Source: Pseudomonadota bacterium (lineage in GTDB: Bacteria; Pseudomonadota; Alphaproteobacteria; Rhizobiales; Rhizobiaceae). From it: DNA of 18,153 nucleotides. Below the pieces are notes generated by a model. That model was not told the DNA's origin. It searched no databases and saw nothing but the letters and a program-made list of their open reading frames with translations. Where the stretch lies: positions 1-18,153 of the forward strand of contig QGUU01000002.1 in NCBI GenBank assembly GCA_003242525.1, given 5' to 3'. The position numbers were made by a program, and so were the translations under genes. The first letter of the stretch is position 1; each line of letters opens with the position of its first letter. Below, in pieces: positions 14,093 to 18,153 of the stretch.

Positions 14093-15166
14093 TCAGCCTG
14101 CCGTGTCGCCGCTCGCCGCCTTGCGGGCGAGTTCCTGCCGATATTTTTCCGCATCCCAATCGGTGAGTTGAAGGAGCTCTTCAGGAGAAAGTGTACGCAA
14201 GGGTGCGTCGGCTGGTATGCGGGCCGCGACATCGGCCAGGCAGCGCGCCATCGCGTCCCCATTGGCCGGCACATCAGCGCGCATCAGGACGCCCTTGCCG
14301 GGGCAGACAACGGAAGCAGGAGCATATCCGACCCTCGCCTCGACTTTCGCCATCGTCTCGTCCGGTTCCGCGATGACCGAACCCTCTCCGAGGAAGATGA
14401 CATGATCGGGGTACAGGCTCCCGCGTGCGGCGATGGCGAGGCTGTCCGGGTCCAGCGCAACGGCGTGGGCGGCTTCCGATTCCGGCAGGCGGTAATGTGC
14501 CGTCTCGCCAGTTGCAGCAAGCTCACTCAAAGCTTCAATGTCGGCATCGCCCGCAGCACGCGGGTTTGTGCGAAGCCTTCGTCTCACATCGGCAAGCAGC
14601 ATTTCTGCTCCGTCCACGGTGTCCGCCGCAACGACAAGGCCGTGATTGCCAAGGACAAGTACATCCGGCACCCCGGAACCAAGCTCAGCGATGGCGAGCG
14701 CCAGCGGCAGGCCGGGCCGTGCATAAGGCACATAGGCCCATTTCAATCCGTTCAGCCGGGGCGCCACTTCGGCAACGCAATCGGTGCGGACTGCAAAGGC
14801 TATGGTGTCGACGCAATGCACATGCAGCACAACGCGCTTGGGCATCAGCGCGTGGACGGTGGTTTCGATAGACGGCCTGAGTCCGGACGCATTCTGTGAC
14901 GCCAGGACGAACCGATGCGCCTGTTCAGCCGCCGGCTCCGCCGCCGCCACGGCCGCAAGCAGGGGCTCAAGGGCGACAGGAACCATGATGTCCCGTTCTG
15001 CCCCATGCGCCAGCCAGGTTCCCGACGCCTTGATCCAGAGGATATCCCCGACCTTGAGAGAGGTGTTGCCGCCAGCGCCCTGGGTAATCAAAGGATCTGC
15101 GCCAAGGCGCGCCGAAAGCGAGCGCAGTGCATCAAGCTCAGCCTGCCAGGAAGCCGCTTCGGGCAT
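14093..15166 (-). CDS. Class II aldolase, RhaD-like (COG3347) without dehydrogenase domain
   Basis: The 357-residue product has an N-terminal class II aldolase domain (about 1-220): GAGGNTSLKVGD (30-41), LWIKASGTWLAH (43-54), catalytic Glu101 in RPSIETTVHALMP, zinc ligands His115 and His117 in LHVHCVD, and His175 in VLGNHG. The remaining 140 residues form a C-terminal extension seen in RhaD-like aldolases. The short-chain dehydrogenase half of the roughly 700-residue rhizobial RhaD is absent. It probably cleaves L-rhamnulose 1-phosphate to DHAP and L-lactaldehyde, with lactaldehyde oxidation done by a separate enzyme. The ATG at 15166 has AAGGAGGAT upstream. The 80-bp gap to rhaI contains no remnant of a dehydrogenase domain, so the short form looks genuine. 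Confidence 0.88.
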   Translation of the reverse strand: MPEAASWQAELDALRSLSARLGADPLITQGAGGNTSLKVGDILWIKASGTWLAHGAERDIMVPVALEPLLAAVAAAEPAAEQAHRFVLASQNASGLRPSIETTVHALMPKRVVLHVHCVDTIAFAVRTDCVAEVAPRLNGLKWAYVPYARPGLPLALAIAELGSGVPDVLVLGNHGLVVAADTVDGAEMLLADVRRRLRTNPRAAGDADIEALSELAATGETAHYRLPESEAAHAVALDPDSLAIAARGSLYPDHVIFLGEGSVIAEPDETMAKVEARVGYAPASVVCPGKGVLMRADVPANGDAMARCLADVAARIPADAPLRTLSPEELLQLTDWDAEKYRQELARKAASGDTAG

Positions 15167-15218
15167 GGCGATCCTCCTTTCCAGACCGAATGGAACGTCG
15201 GCCGTTTGCCGGTTGGGG

Positions 15219-15246
15219 ACAGGGGGCGTCATGTGACGCCCCCTGT
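15219..15246 (-). other. Strong stem-loop between binding-protein and aldolase genes
   Basis: ACAGGGGGCGTCA (15219-15231) and TGACGCCCCCTGT (15234-15246) are exact reverse complements with TG between them; in RNA the closing pair opens to leave a tetraloop on a 12-bp stem. It begins 6 nt after the binding-protein stop (minus strand) and ends about 53 nt before the aldolase ATG. There is no U-tract in the direction of transcription. It probably protects the 3' end of the binding-protein message or reduces read-through. Confidence 0.72.
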
Positions 15247-15252
15247 TTGACC

Positions 15253-16359
15253 TCAGAAATCGAAGTCGTTGATATTGTCCTTGGTGAACACGGTCGGCGC
15301 ACCGAGCAGAACCTCGGAACCGTTGATGACGGCGAGTTCGCCAAGCTTGCCGGCCTTCACCGAAGTCGCGCCTGGCTTCAGGTCGCCATCGGCCACTGCG
15401 CGCAGCACATAGGCGGCCGCATAGCCGAGATCGACGGGATTCCAGAGGACGACCGACTTCACGCAGTCATTGTTGACATAGGGCTTCATGGCGTTCGGCG
15501 TCGCGAGGCCGACGACCGCCACCTGGCCGCACTTGTTGGCCTGGGTGACCGCATCGGCCGCAGCCGGGGTAGCCACCGAGGTCATGCCGAAGATGCCTTT
15601 CAGCTCATCGCCATATTTGTTGATGAGCGTGTTCGCCTGGTTGAAGGACAGGATATTGTCTTCCTGGGCCTCCACCGTCTCCAGCCACTTCATGTTCGGA
15701 TGGCATTTCGCCTGATAGGCCTGCATCTCGGAAATCCAGCGAGCCTGGTTCGGCGTCGTGAAGGTGGAGGTGACGATCGCGAAAGCGCCATCCTCGCCGA
15801 TCTCGGCAGCCATGGAATCCACCATTGCCTTGGCAATGCCGTTGAACTCGGCCTGGTTGACGAACCATTGGCGTGCATCCGGCGTGGAGTTGGCGTCGTA
15901 CCCGACCACATTGATACCGGCGGCAAGAGCCTTCTTGAGCACCGGGGCAATGGCGACCGGATCGTTCGCCGCGAACAGGATGCCGTCGACACCGCTGGTG
16001 ATGTAGTTGTCGATCAGCGTGATCTGGTCATCGATGTTGGCCTTGGACGGGCCGTCGGTCTTGGCATCCATGTTGCCCATTTCCGCGGCTGCGTCGGCGA
16101 TGCCCTTCGACGTGGCATTGAAATAGCCGATGCCGACGAGCTTGGGCACGTCCACGACCTTGATCGTCTTGCCCTTGCGATCGGGTGCGTTGGTGGGTTC
16201 GCCGCCGTCATATGGGGCAGCAGCGGGCGTTGCCGGCGTCGCGTCGCAGGCCAGCGGGTTGGTCGGAAGATCGTCGCCGCCGGTCCAGGCCGATTGGGCG
16301 TGGCTGAGGCTTGTCGAGAATGACAGGGCCAGAAGCGCAGACAGTACGATTTTGTGCAT
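15253..16359 (-). CDS. Sugar ABC transporter periplasmic binding protein (RhaS/LsrB-like, Peripla_BP_4)
   Basis: The 368-residue product has a Sec signal peptide cut after LSHA (residue 21). A Pro/Ala-rich, weakly structured stretch follows to about residue 65 before the first strand KTIKVVDVPKLVGIGYF. The two-lobe type I fold is then recognisable: DNYITSGVDGILFAANDP, GINVVGYDANS, IFGMTSVATPAAADAV, VAVVGLATP, and VLWNPVDLGYAAAYVL near the C-terminus, the last being typical of rhamnose/AI-2 binding proteins. Its place between two permeases and rhaI makes L-rhamnose the likely ligand. The ATG at 16359 has GGAGGA 5 nt upstream. The RhaS name is used for the R. leguminosarum counterpart; orthology is inferred from context. 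Confidence 0.9.
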   Translation of the reverse strand: MHKIVLSALLALSFSTSLSHAQSAWTGGDDLPTNPLACDATPATPAAAPYDGGEPTNAPDRKGKTIKVVDVPKLVGIGYFNATSKGIADAAAEMGNMDAKTDGPSKANIDDQITLIDNYITSGVDGILFAANDPVAIAPVLKKALAAGINVVGYDANSTPDARQWFVNQAEFNGIAKAMVDSMAAEIGEDGAFAIVTSTFTTPNQARWISEMQAYQAKCHPNMKWLETVEAQEDNILSFNQANTLINKYGDELKGIFGMTSVATPAAADAVTQANKCGQVAVVGLATPNAMKPYVNNDCVKSVVLWNPVDLGYAAAYVLRAVADGDLKPGATSVKAGKLGELAVINGSEVLLGAPTVFTKDNINDFDF

Positions 16360-16420
16360 TTCATCCTCCAATTGATCGTCCGGACACTGATGAGCGGCAG
16401 TGAAGGACGCTCTCTCCCAA

Positions 16421-17365
16421 TTATCGAGTGCCGCTCCTCTCGAAGATGTTGCTGGCGAGAATCGCCAGTATGAGCACGGCGCCTATCAGCATGATCGTGC
16501 CGTCGCCCTTGACGCCGGCCAGCGATAGCCCGTTTTTCAGCGCCTGGATCAGGCAAAGGCCGATCACCGTGCCGAGAATCGTTCCCCGGCCGCCGAAAAT
16601 GGACGTGCCGCCGAGCACGACGGCGGTAATGGCGTCGAGCTCAATGCCCGTGCCCATATCGGAACGCGTGGTCGAGACGCGCGAAACGAAAATCACTGCT
16701 GCAACCGAGGCAGCAAAGCCCGAGGCGGCATAGAGCGCCAGCTTCGTCCTTTCGACCGAAAGGCCGGAAAACCTGCTGGCCACCTCGTTGGAGCCGATCG
16801 CATAGACCGTACGCCCCCAGCGCGTATAGGCAAGCAGGATCGACGCCAGGATCGCGGCAAGGAAAAGTATCCAGAGCTGCGTCGGCACGCCCAGCACCTC
16901 GCCCTGCCCCAGCACATAGAACCAATCGGGATAGCCGCGAACGGAACGGGCCTGGGAGATTCCCTCCGCCAGCCCTCGATAGAGCGCCAGGGTTGCAAGC
17001 GTCGCAATGAGCGGAGGCACGCCGAAGCGGGTGATGATGATGCCGTTGCCAAGGCCGGCCAGGGTGCCCGCCGCTATAGCTCCCACCACGGCGAGCGGCA
17101 GCGGCAGCCCGACATTTTGCCACAAGACGCCCGTGAGGATTGCGACAAGACCAAGGATCGACCCCACCGAAAGGTCGATGCCTCCGGTTGCGATGACGAA
17201 CGTCATGGCGATGGCGATCAGGCCGATCTCGGTCATCAGTCGGCCCTGGTTCAACAGGTTGGCGACGGTGAGGAACCGGTCCGACTGGAAGGAAAGCACG
17301 GCCAGAACGACGGCGAGAAGCAGCGCCAGAAACGTTTCGTGCCGGATGAGAGATTGGAGTTTCAT
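16421..17365 (-). CDS. Sugar ABC transporter permease (RhaQ/LsrD-like, BPD_transp_2)
   Basis: The 314-residue inner-membrane permease belongs to the RbsC/LsrD family with 8-10 hydrophobic segments. Diagnostic motifs are IATGGIDLSVGSILGL (58-73, Asp64) after the second membrane segment, NGIIITRFGVPPLIATLATLALYRGLAEG, the cytoplasmic loop YTRWGRTVYAIGSNEVASRFSGL that contacts the ATPase, and AVVLGGTSIFGGRGTILGT near the C-terminus. The ATG at 17365 lies 10 bp after the stop of the other permease, and the binding-protein start follows 61 bp downstream, so all three belong to one transcript. It forms the translocation pore together with the adjacent permease. Confidence 0.94.
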   Translation of the reverse strand: MKLQSLIRHETFLALLLAVVLAVLSFQSDRFLTVANLLNQGRLMTEIGLIAIAMTFVIATGGIDLSVGSILGLVAILTGVLWQNVGLPLPLAVVGAIAAGTLAGLGNGIIITRFGVPPLIATLATLALYRGLAEGISQARSVRGYPDWFYVLGQGEVLGVPTQLWILFLAAILASILLAYTRWGRTVYAIGSNEVASRFSGLSVERTKLALYAASGFAASVAAVIFVSRVSTTRSDMGTGIELDAITAVVLGGTSIFGGRGTILGTVIGLCLIQALKNGLSLAGVKGDGTIMLIGAVLILAILASNIFERSGTR

Positions 17366-17375
17366 GCGCCGTCCC

Positions 17376-18153
17376 TCACGTCCTGCGGCGCCGGCGCATC
17401 ATGTCGGCCAACACTGTCGCCAGGATCAGCAGGCCAATGACTGCGCGCAGCCAGTAGGCCGACACGTTGACGAAGATCAGCGCCGAGCCGATCGCCGCGA
17501 ACAGGATCGCCGCGAGAGTCGAGCCGATGACCGTTCCCGTACCCCCGAGAATGGACACGCCCCCGATCACCGAGGCCGTAATAACCGTGAGTTCCAGATT
17601 GGGCGGGACGGTGGACTGTATGACCTGCAACTGCGTCGCGAAGAGCATGGTCGCCAGCCCGGCAAAAGCGCCATGAATGGCGAACACCGCCACGATCCGC
17701 CGCTCGATCGGGATCCCGGTAGCGACCGCCGCCTCGGGATTGCCGCCAATGGCATAGAGCGACCTGCCGAAGGCGGAGTAGCGCATCCAGAGAAAGGCAA
17801 GGACGGTCAGCACCACCATCACGATTAGCGGCATGGGTAGGCCCAGAATGCGCTTCTGAGCCAGCAGGAACTCGGGCGGCAGGTCGCTGATCCATGTCCC
17901 TCCGGTGACGCTGATGAGACCGCCGCGCAGGATGGACAGCGCGCCCAGTGTCACGACGATGGAGGGGATGCGGGCATACGCAACCAGCACCCCCTGAAAG
18001 CCCATGATCGCCATACCCACCAGAATGGGAACGAACCACCCGACCAGCACCGGATAGCCCGAGACCGCCAGGGACCCTGAAATGGCAGCAGGAACCCCGA
18101 TAAGCGCCCCAACGGCGACGCAGATATGGCATTTTATGATCACCAGGAAAACC
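17376..18153 (-). CDS. Sugar ABC transporter permease (RhaP/LsrC-like), 5' end beyond window
   Basis: At least 258 residues are visible; the frame stays open to the right edge, so the start lies outside (a GTG at 18143 is within the coding part, not a credible start). Typical motifs include GVLVAYARIPSIVVTLGALSILRGG, MRYSAFGRSLYAIGGNPEAAVATGI (ATPase-contact loop), ASVIGGVSILGGTGTVIGS and the basic end MRRRRRT. It pairs with the permease gene that follows 10 bp later. Near the edge the segment aligned with the family's R-x-I-D-x-S-V-G motif reads KCHICVAVGALIG, so the conserved Arg, Asp and Ser are missing; this may be true divergence or poor sequence at a contig end. Confidence 0.9.
   Translation of the reverse strand, partial: VFLVIIKCHICVAVGALIGVPAAISGSLAVSGYPVLVGWFVPILVGMAIMGFQGVLVAYARIPSIVVTLGALSILRGGLISVTGGTWISDLPPEFLLAQKRILGLPMPLIVMVVLTVLAFLWMRYSAFGRSLYAIGGNPEAAVATGIPIERRIVAVFAIHGAFAGLATMLFATQLQVIQSTVPPNLELTVITASVIGGVSILGGTGTVIGSTLAAILFAAIGSALIFVNVSAYWLRAVIGLLILATVLADMMRRRRRT

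Noticed and set aside
15127..16323. Long plus-strand open frame opposite the rhamnose binding-protein gene
   Set aside because: Antisense to a clear signal-peptide-bearing binding protein; no family features and no SD.

Overview
The window reads as a GC-rich chromosome or replicon segment from an alphaproteobacterium, most likely Hyphomicrobiales (Rhizobium/Brucella/Mesorhizobium-like). The grounds are a C4-pathway 5-aminolevulinate synthase with a rhizobial-type C-terminus, the rhizobial/Pseudomonas type of L-rhamnose isomerase, an RpiB of the kind found in rhizobial and Brucella erythritol loci, and an FNR/FixK-type box. I see no mobile elements, tRNAs, rRNAs or CRISPR. The content is carbohydrate catabolism and transport, plus one haem gene.

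Layout. (A) 1-4420, plus strand: one apparent operon of tpiA-like (3' end only), rpiB-like, class II fructose-bisphosphate aldolase, dhaK, dhaL and a metallo-beta-lactamase-fold hydrolase. The trio of TIM-type isomerase, RpiB-type isomerase and DhaKL kinase matches the enzyme classes of tetrulose (erythrulose) phosphate catabolism, and the aldolase and DHA kinase link it to triose phosphates. (B) 4508-7407, minus strand: a COG1840/AfuA-like periplasmic binding protein, then a PP2C-like phosphatase and a DeoR-family repressor whose genes overlap by ATGA. (C) 7524-10230, plus strand, divergent from B: the matching ATPase and a fused double permease. B and C share a 116-bp control region containing a DeoR/GlpR-like operator candidate. 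(D) 10395-11608, plus strand: hemA (ALA synthase) behind an FNR/FixK box, carrying one frameshift that splits the reading frame near 11399. (E) 11672-18153, minus strand: an L-rhamnose-type operon read right to left. It holds two RhaP/RhaQ-like permeases (the first cut by the window edge), a sugar-binding protein, a RhaD-like class II aldolase, L-rhamnose isomerase, rhamnose mutarotase and a second, FucA-like class II aldolase.

How the parts work together. Block A should funnel a C3/C4 ketose through phosphorylation and two isomerisations to erythrose 4-phosphate and triose phosphates. Blocks B and C look like one importer unit whose solute may be a phosphorylated compound; the iron-type tyrosine pair is not visible, and the linked regulator belongs to a family that usually senses sugar phosphates. 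Block E imports and isomerises a 6-deoxyhexose and cleaves its phosphorylated ketose; kinase, ATPase, dehydrogenase and regulator are not in the window and presumably lie beyond 18153. Several intergenic gaps inside the operons hold strong GC-rich hairpins without a U-tract, which suggests 3'-end stabilisation or partial attenuation rather than simple termination.
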